Assembly (NCBI GenBank): GCA_963920705.1
Contig: OY987233.1
Span: 10,217,459 to 10,281,458 of the forward strand
Length of the DNA: 64,000 nt
Source: Odiellus spinosus
Taxonomy: Eukaryota > Arthropoda > Arachnida > Opiliones > Phalangiidae
Direction: 5' to 3'
This document shows positions 21,991 to 32,445 of this stretch, one piece after another. A program made the translations under genes and the position numbers. Below the pieces are notes generated by a model, which searched no databases, was not told where the DNA came from, and saw only the letters and a list, made by a program, of their open reading frames with translations. How positions within the stretch are numbered: position 1 is the stretch's first letter; each line of letters starts with the position of its first letter.

Positions 21991-23115
21991 TTTTAATAGG
22001 CTCTTTTCTTTCTTCTTTTTTAATTTTTTTAAAGGGAGGATGAAGCGTAAATCGAAATGATTTTTTTTTATCGTTCGCGTATTAAAACATTCGAGATAAA
22101 GAGATATTCCTCTTCTCACTACATAAATGTCGACAAACGCGGCTAGATTTTTAGCGCCATCTATGAGTCGGCGGGTGATGATGTGACTACAGTGACTTTG
22201 ATAGCAGTCACTTCCTCATTTCCACCCCACCTCGAGTCTAGAGGTTTCTAAAAATACTCAAGTTGATCTAATTTGCTTAAAATATCACGTGTTATTCGGG
22301 TATTTGAAAAAGGTGCGAATTTGGAACATCTTAAGCCATATTTTGGTAGATGGCGCTGGCATCTTTGCGATAATTGACGTCATTAGAATGATTGAACTTT
22401 TATATGGAATGCTGGGTCTTTCCATGGGTTATCTCCGTCTTGTGAATAGCGCCACCCCTCTCTCCAAAAAGGGTATATCTCCAAATCAAAGGTGTCTTAG
22501 AAGAATCAATAAAAAACTAACTTGATTTTCTACTTCACTCTCCCTTGAAACTCACTGTTTCCCCCAATTTCTTTAGGCCCGGATGCGCCACTTACGCCAT
22601 TTTTGGTTAGTTTCGGGGGCCAATCACACAGTAATATAGATAGGGTATTTTTTTTCAAACATTCTTAACTTTTTAACTTTTTTAGTATTTCATTCTTGTT
22701 ATTGGAATAGTATTACAACTATAATAACCCTTAACGACCTTTTTCTCTAAGAAGAAACACTTTATTTATACGTAACAGTAAACTAAAATAATTCTTAGAA
22801 ACATCCCACCCAATGTGTCGCAAATTTCGTGATTTCCTTTTGTTAAAACGGATGTTTTTTAATCGCAAAATAATTTACGTACATTTTTGGGCAACCCCCG
22901 CTTGTCATGAATCCGTTTGGTTTTAAAGATTTCATGCAGAAACGTGCGGTAGTCCTAAACCTCTATTGGAATGTAACAATGCAATAGGGAGGGGTTAAAG
23001 GTCATTTAGGGGGATGAAAGTGTAAGCCCGGTTAGTTTTACACTAATTACTATGATTGAAAGAATTGTTTTGTACGGATATGATTTCTTACAGATATTAT
23101 TAAAAAATATATTTT
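21991..23115. other. Non-coding with CTCF-like motifs
   Basis: GCGCCATCTA at 22154-22163 and TAGATGGCGCT at 22347-22357 again face away from each other about 190 bp apart. A 78-codon plus ORF (22289-22525) carries no recognisable domain. Otherwise nothing was seen. Confidence 0.4.
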
Positions 23116-23486
23116 TTAAAGGAAGAATGCAACCTAACATGTGCCGTAATGTTTAAATAGGCCTAATCCATCAGTTAAAAAATAACAAATAAATATTAAA
23201 TCTATTTAAAATAGGCTTAGCTGGATTCATATAGATCACTTGAATCTCTTCGCGTTGAAGGGTCTATGACCAATGAGCAACGGCCCGTCGTTAAGGCGAG
23301 ATCTTGATGAATCTTTCAATAAGATTAGATTGATTAATGCCTCATCAATGCGAAGGAATTCAGCTAAGCCTATTTTGATGTTTTTCAATTTGTGTACTGT
23401 AATTTGTGTACTGTTGGATTAGGTCTATTTAAACGATAACGAATCGATAAAAAATCGCTTGTTGTTAGGTTGCATTCTCCCTTTAA
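23116..23486 (+). mobile_element. MITE family E, complete copy
   Basis: A 371-bp element bounded by TTAAAGGAAGAATGCAACC and, reversed at the right, TTAAAGGGAGAATGCAACC, which differ at one base. TTAA at both ends suits a TTAA target duplication, as in piggyBac-type elements. Inside, AATAGGCTTAGCTGGATTCA and GAATTCAGCTAAGCCTATTT form a second inverted pair. No ORF. Confidence 0.85.
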
Positions 23487-23938
23487 CTATAATTTTATTC
23501 TAATAATAAATTGAAAAGCTTTTAAAACTTCAAATTCATTTCAAATAATTTAATATTTTACATCTTTTTCTAATTTAAATTTATGATAATTTATTTAATC
23601 TCCTTTAAGATATTTCAACTCAAAATACACCGTAAAGAACCAAGTAATGAATTCTTATTGGTTTAAGTTTTCTTCTTATTATGGTATCTGTAAAATGCTA
23701 TAGTATTTAAATATTACGTAAAACTATTTTTAAGCCGATAATGACAGTATTTATGATGGTATTTTCAATGCAGCTAAACCTTCGAAGGTATTCGAAGAAA
23801 TTTGACTAATTGCTGTAATTTCTCTGTTTTATTGCAGTTATTTTCAAAATTACTTTCAAAAGTCAGCACAGCTGCAATTAGAAATGATTTTTCATTCACT
23901 TAAATATAGTTTAATTAATGAAACTAAACCTAATTAAC
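23487..23938. other. Non-coding, no feature seen
   Basis: AT-rich; nothing recognised. Confidence 0.45.
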
Positions 23939-24289
23939 TTAAAGTGATACTGTCACTAATTTTTCTCAAATTCCTATGGATTCCATTTTTAGTTTTATCA
24001 TACCATTAAAACGCCATGTTCAATGATGTTAACGTGCGAAGAAATTTCAAAAATATATAATTTTTTCCCCATGTGACGTAGTTTATTTCTGGAACCAATG
24101 GTAGTTGATTGAATTAAGTACTTTTACGAAAAAGACCGCGCACGAAAGTGAAATAAACGCGCGAGAATCATCTATAGGCTCTATACAATTGCGAAATCAC
24201 GTGACCATGATGACGTAGTATTGCGGGGAATTTTTATTACTAAACTTATATTTGGAGTCCATTTAAAATTCGTAACAGTATCACTTTAA
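23939..24289 (+). mobile_element. MITE family C copy 6, complete with TTAA ends
   Basis: Left end TTAAAGTGATACTGTCAC; right end, reversed, TTAAAGTGATACTGTTAC. The TTAA at each end is consistent with target duplication. The interior carries ATGTGACGTAGTTTATTTCT, TTAAGTACTTTTACG, GCGCACGAAAGTG, GAAATCACGTGACCATGATG and ACGTAGTATTGCGGGG. This copy defines the element's boundaries. Confidence 0.85.
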
Positions 24290-24719
24290 ATAACAAATTA
24301 AGGATTTTTGGGCGATAAGCCTATTCTCTCTACAGAACACTAAAATTGTTATATTTCGTGACCCGCTTAGTATTACATCAAAAGTCAATAGTCCGTCTTC
24401 GAGAAATAAATTGAATTTAATAGCGATTAATTAAATTTTAATGATTTTAAACATTTATCTCTAGTCTTTGAACCATGCAATTATAATAATTAAAATTAAA
24501 ATTAAGTACTAATTAATATATTGGTAATTGCTTCATCGGTTCTTATCGTGGAAATTTTCCATTTTTTTCCGCTCGCAATCTAAGTTGTTAAGTTGTCACT
24601 TATACTTAGACCAATAACTTTTCGAAAAAAAAAAATATATATATATGAATTAAAAGCTCAAAACGTATTAGAACAACTTAGTTAGTTTCATAATCAAAAC
24701 TTTTAATTATGAATCAAAT
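24290..24719. other. Non-coding, no feature seen
   Basis: AT-rich with a short (AT)n run near 24640. Confidence 0.45.
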
Positions 24720-25130
24720 TTTATGCAATGTTTTAGTGTTTAATTTAATTCCATTTCAAGTTTGGTAAAATTAGAATTTATGTGAATCAAAAATCGAACC
24801 AATCATAATAAACCTTGTTTTCGAAATCGCCATGCCAAAGTGAATATACATTTAAACCAATTATATTATTTCAGCCTTCAACAGCGCTTGTAATGTCTTA
24901 ACATTAAAAGAATAGGCCGGTATTTGATGCCTAAGATCTTACCCAACAAACACAAGACATTACAAGCGCTGTTGAAGGCTGAAATAATATGATTGGTCCG
25001 AATTTATATTTACTTTTATTCAAATTTTACCAAACTTTAGAAATTAATTAAAACACCAAAAACGTGTCTAAAAATTCCGAAAATAAATTCAAAATATGTT
25101 CCCTTTTTAGCTCCAAGTTTCCCTTTAAAG
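24720..25130 (+). mobile_element. MITE family B copy 3
   Basis: Core palindrome TTTCAGCCTTCAACAGCGC / GCGCTGTTGAAGGCTGAAA with a short loop near 24930. The right half is well kept to the end: CACCAAAAACGTGTCTA, TTTTTAGCTCCAAG, TTTCCCTTTAA (ends 25128). The left outer arm is diverged. Confidence 0.75.
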
Positions 25131-25619
25131 GCTGCGTAATTATTGGTCTACGAAGTTTAATAAATTATTACAAGAACCTAACTGAGATAGTGGCTCCCTC
25201 TTTGAACTTTTCCTGAAAATAATTAACTTATATGATGAAAAATATTTTCATATTTTTATTGCAGTTTTTAAAAGCCTCGTGTTTTACGAGGTTTGATAAA
25301 ATAAAAGACAGCGTGACCTCTTGGGGTCAAATATGTAGTTACCTTTATGACACGAGACACACTGGCAATCTGGCTCTTTTGCCTTGGGTGGTCCTCCAAA
25401 TTGTTTAAAGGTTTAGTTTTGACTCGATTTTGAAGTTTTGATGTACTCATCCTATTACTGGCACTTCAAGGTTTTGAAAAACGTAATTCCAATGTATTCG
25501 TACAGTAGATTTTATTATTAGTCCCGTTGGTTAGAAATATTACAAGGATAACCTAGTTTGGTCATTGCTAGAATGATTATATTAAAATGTTTTGAGCAAT
25601 CTAAAGCCCACCAAGTATT
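25131..25619. other. Non-coding, no feature seen
   Basis: A 60-codon minus ORF (25268-25450) is not recognisable. Confidence 0.45.
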
Positions 25620-26005
25620 TTACGCGCGAAATAAATCAATCATGGCTCGTGCAGGAATTAAGAGAAAAATAAACACGTTTTAAAAGCGCGGGAAAGGTTT
25701 TTAGCGCAGGAATTAAGAGTAAAATACAAGTTTTAAAAGCGCGGGAAAGGTTTTAAGCGCGTGAAAGAAACCAATCACAGCTCGCGCAGTAATTAAGAGT
25801 AAAATACACCAGTTTTAAAAGCGCGGGAAAGGTTTTAAGCGCGTAAAAGAAATCAATCACAGCTCGCGCAGGAATTTAGAGGAAAATATACCAGTTTTAA
25901 AAGCGCGGGAAAATTTTTTAGCGCGTGAAAGAAATCAATCAGCTCGCGCAGGAATTTAGAAAAAATACACAAGTTTTAAAAGCGCGGGAAAGGAATCAAT
26001 CAGAT
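25620..26005 (+). repeat. About 80-bp tandem repeat S3, about 5 units
   Basis: AAAAGCGCGGGAAA recurs at 25682, 25735, 25817, 25899 and 25978, mostly 79-82 bp apart with one short 53-bp unit. Shared parts are CAATCACAGCTCGCGCAG, GAATTAAGAG, AAAATACAC and AGTTTTAAAAGCGCGGGAAA. The GCGCGGGAAA reversed (TTTCCCGCGC) fits the E2F consensus TTTSSCGC in every unit. Confidence 0.88.
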
Positions 26006-26517
26006 TTTAGAGGAAATCACTTGGCCGTTTCACAAAATCAAGTGAAACAATCCTCTTAAGAAGTCCAATAAGCCTCGTAATTTTTTTGTTCAAATTTAAA
26101 CGGTGTCTTCAAAGTTGCCATTTTAGCTTCCTATTTGAAACATATATTTTGAGAGATATTTCTTACTGGGGTCCAAAGTTATACCCTATAATTTTCAGTT
26201 TGGTTTTACGGGTATTTCTTTTCGTCCATATCTCGCCGAAATATTAAACGTGGCCTTAACATTTTACGACATTTGAGATATAAATAATAAAATTAAGATG
26301 ACATTATTAAGTATCATACCCCCATTTATAGAGTTCGAAAATTACCGTAATTTTGGAAATTAATAAATTAAATTACCGAGTAATTAAGTCCCTAGGTAAT
26401 TATCAGAGGAAATCCATGTAAATTACCGGGGTAAATTACCGATTTAGTTTTAGTGAGAAATTCTTGTAAAAATTGGCAAATCTAAAGCTTCAAACTTTTA
26501 TATTCTTTTATTTATGT
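26006..26517. other. Non-coding, no feature seen
   Basis: AT-rich with scattered GTAATTTACCG-type words; nothing recognised. Confidence 0.45.
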
Positions 26518-26780
26518 GCCAAAATGCTCTAGAATCAACTTGATGTTCTATAATACAATAGGGGAAACACGTGACTATAGATGACGTAGAATTGCGAGGA
26601 ATTTTTATTTTAAAACATTCGAAAATGGCGATTATAAAATATGTATTTTTTACTATCACTGTAATTTTGTTGTATGGTATATGTATATATATTTTTAATC
26701 GTTTTTTAACGATTTTTACGAATATGCTACTCAATTTTCATTTGGAGTTTATTAAAAATCAGTGAGAGCCACACTTTAAT
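26518..26780 (+). mobile_element. MITE family C copy 7 (left part diverged)
   Basis: AATACAATAGGGGAAACACG, GATGACGTAGAATTGCGAGG, GAAAATGGCGATTATAAAAT, AATCGTTTTTTAACG, TCATTTGGAGTTTATT and GAGAGCCACACTTTAA. The left TIR half is not recognisable. Confidence 0.75.
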
Positions 26781-27260
26781 CTCCTTAATAACCGTGAAAT
26801 CCATCAGTTCTACTCGTAAGAATTAGGCGAGTTATTGTTTCAAGAAAAGAAAAAAAATTTGAACAAAACAAAAGTTTATTAAACTCTATAGGAATAAGCC
26901 TTACGGCAATATTCTCCATATTTGATGGTCACCTCTGCTCGAAGCAACATGATAGGTCCGTATTTTATGTAGCCTATATATTGATGTTCTTCGAAACTTC
27001 GATAAAGATCAAATGTTTTGGAAGGTATAACAATTACCTTGAATCTATCTTTTATTTTTCGACTGATGGTTCGTTGTTAATGTCTCGCTATTTAGTAATT
27101 AATTACCCAACCTGCCTCCGGTTTTTTAAAGCCAAAAATAGAAGAAAACTCTCCCGGGCTTTTGTACTTTTACGTAATATTACGCCATGATACTATTACA
27201 AGATTACAAGATGTTTAATTTCAAATAGATCGTATGTTTAAATTTGAACAAGTATTCATT
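26781..27260. other. Non-coding, no feature seen
   Basis: A 69-codon plus ORF (26981-27190) is not recognisable. Confidence 0.45.
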
Positions 27261-27460
27261 TTAAATGAGGCTGTTATCTATATTTCATGAACTCCAAATG
27301 GAAATTGAGTATCATTTTCGGAAAGATCGTTAAAAACCGTTTTAAAATATATATACATATGTCGTAGAACAAAATTACAGTGACAGTAAAAATACATATT
27401 TTATAATCGCCATTTTAGAAATTTTTAAGATAAAAATTCCCAGCAATGCTACGTCATCAC
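27261..27460 (-). mobile_element. MITE family C copy 8, partial
   Basis: TTAAATGAGGCTGTTA, GAAATTGAGTATCATTTTCG, ATTACAGTGACAGTAAAAAT, TTATAATCGCCATTTTAG and CAATGCTACGTCATCAC. It stops before the E-box segment. Confidence 0.75.
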
Positions 27461-27551
27461 TTTTAATCTATTTATTTCATTTAACAATGCTTGCCGTTAG
27501 CGGACGCTATTCTTTTTACATTTTTAAAGCAAAAATCACTTTTTCATTAAA

Positions 27552-27916
27552 AGAAAACAACGCTTAATACTATCAGCAAAGGTGCTGCTAAATGTACCGG
27601 CAGATTCTGATTCGAGATACTCTAGTGGCCGAGGTTGCCGTGTATATAGTGAACGGAGGAAGCGGCACTCTGCGGAGAAATTCCACCGAGTTTGGAGGGA
27701 AGACAATATAGCCAAGCGCGGCCCGCCTTAACTCCGTCCCTCTCTCCCGACTCAAAATATCGAAGAGGAGTCCAAATCACTCGTGCCAGAGAGGGGTGAT
27801 GACTTTTTTGGATATTTTTAAGTGATGGCTATGACGTAAAACTGGACCTTTGCTGATAGCATTAAGATACGGGGCGTTGTTTACTTTTATGGAATAAATT
27901 GATTGACCTTTGATTA
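27552..27916 (-). mobile_element. Family D copy 2
   Basis: ACAACGCTTAATACTATCAG, AAAGGTGCTGCTAAATGTAC, CCAAGCGCGGCCCGCC, GAGGGGTGATGACTTTTTT, CTTTGCTGATAGCATTAAG and GGGGCGTTGTTTACTTTTAT. The outer left arm is shortened; orientation is opposite to copy 1. Confidence 0.75.
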
Positions 27917-28308
27917 AATCTCCTTGGGATCTGATTCTCAATAATTTTATTTATTTTTGGGAGTTAAGACGTTCTTGCAGTGAACTAAATGTTTTGTTCA
28001 CGCGTCCCCTATTGTCAGATAATCTATTGATCAGTAATCGGGATAAAGAAACGAAGCTTAAACGGTCACTAAATCTCTCTGGTTTAAGCCCCCAGGCTTC
28101 GAGACGTAACTTGACCCCTAACCCCCATGGAGATAAAACAAGAGCCTATCTATATCAGAAAACAAATGTTCTTTCTATTTAATTGATGAGCTATCGCGCC
28201 TCCTGTTTTAAAATATTTTACGGTTGCTGGTAGCCCACCTGAATCTTCAAGAAGACATTTATTTTTATTACTCTTTAAAAGCGAGTTTATTTTTATCGCT
28301 GATTGTTA
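27917..28308. other. Non-coding, no feature seen
   Basis: A 90-codon plus ORF (27910-28182) starts in the family D end and is not recognisable. Confidence 0.45.
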
Positions 28309-28487
28309 CGCCCAAACGAGGGGACAGACACTCGCGAACTCAGGTGTACAAAATTGTTGAACTCTTTGTACTATCAAAGCTGAACTCAAGAGTTCATAAG
28401 AATTCGAAAGTATTGCACTGTCAAAGTTGAACTCAGTGAACTCAGGTGAACAGCAAGTTCAAGAGTGTCTGACCCCTCGCGCCCAAA
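28309..28487. mobile_element. Family G hAT-like MITE, copy 2, with 8-bp TSD
   Basis: The 163-bp element (28317-28479) has ends CGAGGGGACAGACACTCG and, reversed, CGAGGGGTCAGACACTCT. A perfect 8-bp direct repeat, CGCCCAAA, flanks it (28309-28316 and 28480-28487). Interior GAACTCA motifs match copy 1. Confidence 0.85.
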
Positions 28488-31400
28488 TATTACCATATTT
28501 TGTCATATTTCATATCCGAACGCAAACGTAAATGGTCAAGGTTATCATGAAAAACTAGCCATTTTAGTCAGAAATAAGAATTTTATAGCATTTGTAAGAG
28601 GAATTTCGAATTCAAATTAATATAAATTCAAATACAAATAATTTGTGGTAATTTAAACATTTCCAAAATTACTGTAAGTATATTCACAAAGAAACCACCA
28701 CCCTATTTCGTAAGAGTGCATTCCAATAAGACTAAAGAAACCTGTAAACATTTACTCGAAATCAAACTTGTAGACAATTTACTTCATTTTCTTCATATCT
28801 GGTTACACTACTGCCATCTATTTGGTGGAAATATAGAAGAAATTCAAATTTTTTTTTCCCGTAAGATGGCGATACCTTTTAATACGCAATCTATAAGGAA
28901 GTGGCGCCGTCGTGTTGAAACTACTTAAAAATAAGATAATCAATTTTATTTTTTAAAATCGGCTTACTTTGAATTAAATTTCACACTATCCATAAAAATT
29001 TAAATTATATATATTTATCCTAGGACTATAATACTCGTGCCCCCCTTCATCCTCCTAGATTTATCATCCTTAAAAACTGAGGGATCGCCGCCTAGATTCA
29101 AAATATGATATATATTTTTTTTAATACGTTGAGCAGAAAACGTATAAATTATTAAATTCAAATTATCTGTTATTAATATTATTATCTTTGTTCAATATTA
29201 TTGACGGACTGGGCCTTTCAAAATCAAATTAATTTAGCTACAATTTCTTTCTGTTAGCAGATGGCGCTAGGTTCACTATCTACTGAAAATAATCCGAAAA
29301 CAGTTTCCCGCGAAATTCCAGTTCGAGTTATTAAAAATTTCTTGTTTCTGTCAGCTACAATAATCCTTGAGAATGTTATGAATACCAAGAGATAAGAGTG
29401 ACGAGAGATTATCAGCTACGCGTAACCCGCTTTATATTCTTAAAAGTAATCAAGGAGACCCACGCCTTGTTAAAGGGAGGGTAAAGTAGAAAATCAAGTG
29501 ATGTTCTATCGATTCTTTATCTAAACATTAGACTTGTTAGCGTATTAAAACATTTGGAAAATATCTCTGAACTTTAAAAAAAAAATAAAAAAGGCACCGA
29601 TTTTACCCTCAAATTTAAATATTCAAAACCATGTCCTCCGACCAATCACAGTGCGATAAAACATCAATTCAACCTCCCTTTATGGGATTTATCTTGAACC
29701 TTTCACCTCGAAACCTCTAAAATCGGGGCCTTTGCCAATAAATCTGAAACGTGAACACTATCACTTTTAACAATGGAAACTTATCTTAAAAGATATCTAT
29801 AAAAATGAATAACAAAACCTAATTACGCGTCATCTAGCGGCCAAAAGTAGTTCGTTAGTTTTCATATGTAATCCTAGTGTTAGTTAAAATATTTTCTTGA
29901 CTTGTGTGAATCAAAGTAATTTCTCAATTGATAATTATAGACAAGGGTTTAACCACTCCCATGTGCCTCTCCCCAGCTAACATTTCCCGTCAATTTGTAA
30001 ATTAAATTTTAGTTTCGTAACCAGTCTGTTTAAATTCATTGTTTTCACTGTAAAAGGCAGCTTTTTGTTTCTGAAATGAAGCCTTTTAAAGGTCTAGTGA
30101 CCCTTTTTTTAGAATAACATATTATTCTTCATATATACTCGTATAAAGGTGACAGTCTCACTTTAAGTTTTTAAATGTCTGTTAATATTTGATCGAAAGG
30201 TAACGAGAGGTTTTCTATTGCGTAATTCTATCCTCTCTGTAATATTTAACTCTCGTGAAGGGTGTAACACGAAATGTAATCCTTGTATTCTGAAATTTAA
30301 ATTGAGGCCCCTAATTTCAGCTTTATCTATCGGGCGGCACTTTCGAAGAAATCTTTCAAGATTGTGTGAGAAAAATCGTACCTAACCTTTATAACTAAGA
30401 CACATGAATGAATTTCTTAATAATGTAATTTAGAATAGGGTGATTGTAACATACAATTGTAACCTATTTAATTTTTTGGAAAGTGTTTCGAGGCACCATT
30501 TTTTTTATCGCCAGGTCATTTAAAAAAAAAGGAAAAAATATTAAATATTAGACTAAACTAAAACACTAAAATAACACGCTTTTAGTATTCTATTGCGCAT
30601 GCTCGAGTTTCATGTGCATAAAATTTAAATTTATAGTTTGCTCTTATAAAATCTAAATTGTTATTTATAATTTAATTCCAAACATGGCTTGGCAGAATTT
30701 GATACCTCTAACACAGGCAATTGTTCTGATGTGTAACACACAAATCCACCAGCGCCTTCTAGATGAGAATAATTAAAAAAAAAAAAACCGTCTGCTAGTT
30801 TATCAAATCTAAAACTTTGACTCTTAAACTATAATTATGTTTACTCGAAATGAATGATTTATCCATAACTAATTAATCTTAATGAAATCTTAATGATTAG
30901 GAACTTTCATTATCACAATTAAAATCACAGCTACACTTTATATATATATCCTCTTGAGTAGAATCTTTAACCTTATCTATCTATGACCTTTTAGATTTTA
31001 CACTATTTTTTATTAAAAGATTTGGCAAAGCCTAAACTGTGTCGCTCATAAAGAGCCCACTATACCACTCCAGAACCATCTCCTCTAAGTTTAACCGAAC
31101 TAAACACGATAGATTTCTTGCAGTGTGGAAAAGAACGATTGGTAAAGATAAGTCTCGTGTGTGACGTATGACACAGTGATGTCACATCACGTGACTTCGC
31201 CAATTCTTTCAGCAAGAAACATGTTTATCGATGTTTTTACTTTGTCTATACTCACTCTTCTTCGTCCGATTGATAAATTTGATTAATTAAGGCAATTACT
31301 TTTTTAGTTGAAGAAAAAATATGTATCAAACACACCTGCAGTGTTGGTTTACATAATTTAGTTAGAATTTTGTATTTTTGGACGACAATTTAATTAAATT

Positions 31401-32044
31401 AAAAAATTATATTTGATTAAAGCGGTTAATTTTTTACTTAGTTTTAAAATTTTATCAGGGTTTTATCTGGTATCAAAGTTCAATAGACACGCCTCAAGTT
31501 TTTGTGTTCGCGATTGCATTTAGTTTGGATATTAATTTCATGGACGACAGGTTTAATTAAGTTAATGATTATTTGTTCCACCGTGTCTTGAACCGCTGTC
31601 AATTACGAATTACATTATAATCTTTGTTAGTGGCAACTTTAAATACAGTTTATTATATCGTAACAACAAATCAAAAATGGATTACTGAAGTGAAATCATT
31701 TGTGAAAGATATATTAGGTATCGATAGTAGAACATTTTATGGATTAGCTTAAGGAATGTGACTCTACAAAAACATCTTTAATCTCCAGAACTGTTACGTG
31801 CATATGTATCCATCAACTAATCTAATGAATGTAAGTGCAATTTGTTAAAATATTTCGAGAATCTTGTTTTCGAACTGGCTGGAACCAATGTACCGTTTAG
31901 ATACCTTAATAGGTAAAAAAATTAGAAAACCTGTCTTTCATAAGCGCCATCTAACGGCAAACAGTGTAGGCAAAAGTAATTAACAAAGCCACGTACGTGT
32001 CTGAAACTTGATGGTAGACTGAAGGAAATCGTGTGTAATATGCT
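28488..32044. other. Gene-poor AT-rich region; scattered motifs only
   Basis: No gene recognised in 3.5 kb. AGATGGCGA at 28864, AGATGGCGCT at 29259 and GCGCCATCTA at 31944 are CTCF-like words. GGTGACAGTCTCACTTTAA at about 30147 is a solo end of MITE family C. TTAAAGGGAGGGTAAAGTAG at 29471 is another TTAAAGGG-type end whose mate (CCTCCCTTTAT near 29685) is only tentative. Confidence 0.45.
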
Positions 32045-32445
32045 ATAACCTAAGTTTTAGATTTCTTAGACCGCATAAAATACATTGTTTAGTACAAATC
32101 TAAAGTAATTAAACTGCAAAAATCAAACGTTATTTAAGTACTTTTAAATTTCAAACTTGAGGTCGATCATCATTTTGAATCCCAGCTCGAAGAGGAGATA
32201 CGTGCCAATCAAATCGCGTCTTTTTATTCCAGTATTATATATAGAAGGGACAAGCCATCCAAAAGGTGGCGCCATATTTTCTATAAAAATCGATATCAAT
32301 TCGAGCAAAAGTTGTTTTTCGGAACCTCGTTGGAGGCTATGGCGCCATCTAACTAAAAAAGGAATAAGATTTTTCCCAAAGTAAACGTCTGATTGGCTGG
32401 TATCCCCTTTTCTACATGGAACGATTTGGTGGACGATTTTAAATA
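32045..32445 (+). mobile_element. Family F dispersed repeat, copy 2
   Basis: Same orientation and order of blocks as 1185-1555, with CTCF-like AGGTGGCGCC at 32264-32273 and GCGCCATCTA at 32342-32351. It has a short extra stretch (about 20 bp) before CTGATTGGCTGGTATCCCC. A 75-codon ORF over it is a by-product. Confidence 0.6.

Noticed and set aside
21769-22119. 116-codon Arg/Lys-rich minus ORF
   Set aside because: Composition follows the CpG-rich block and an A-rich tract; no domain, and it starts and ends in low-complexity sequence.
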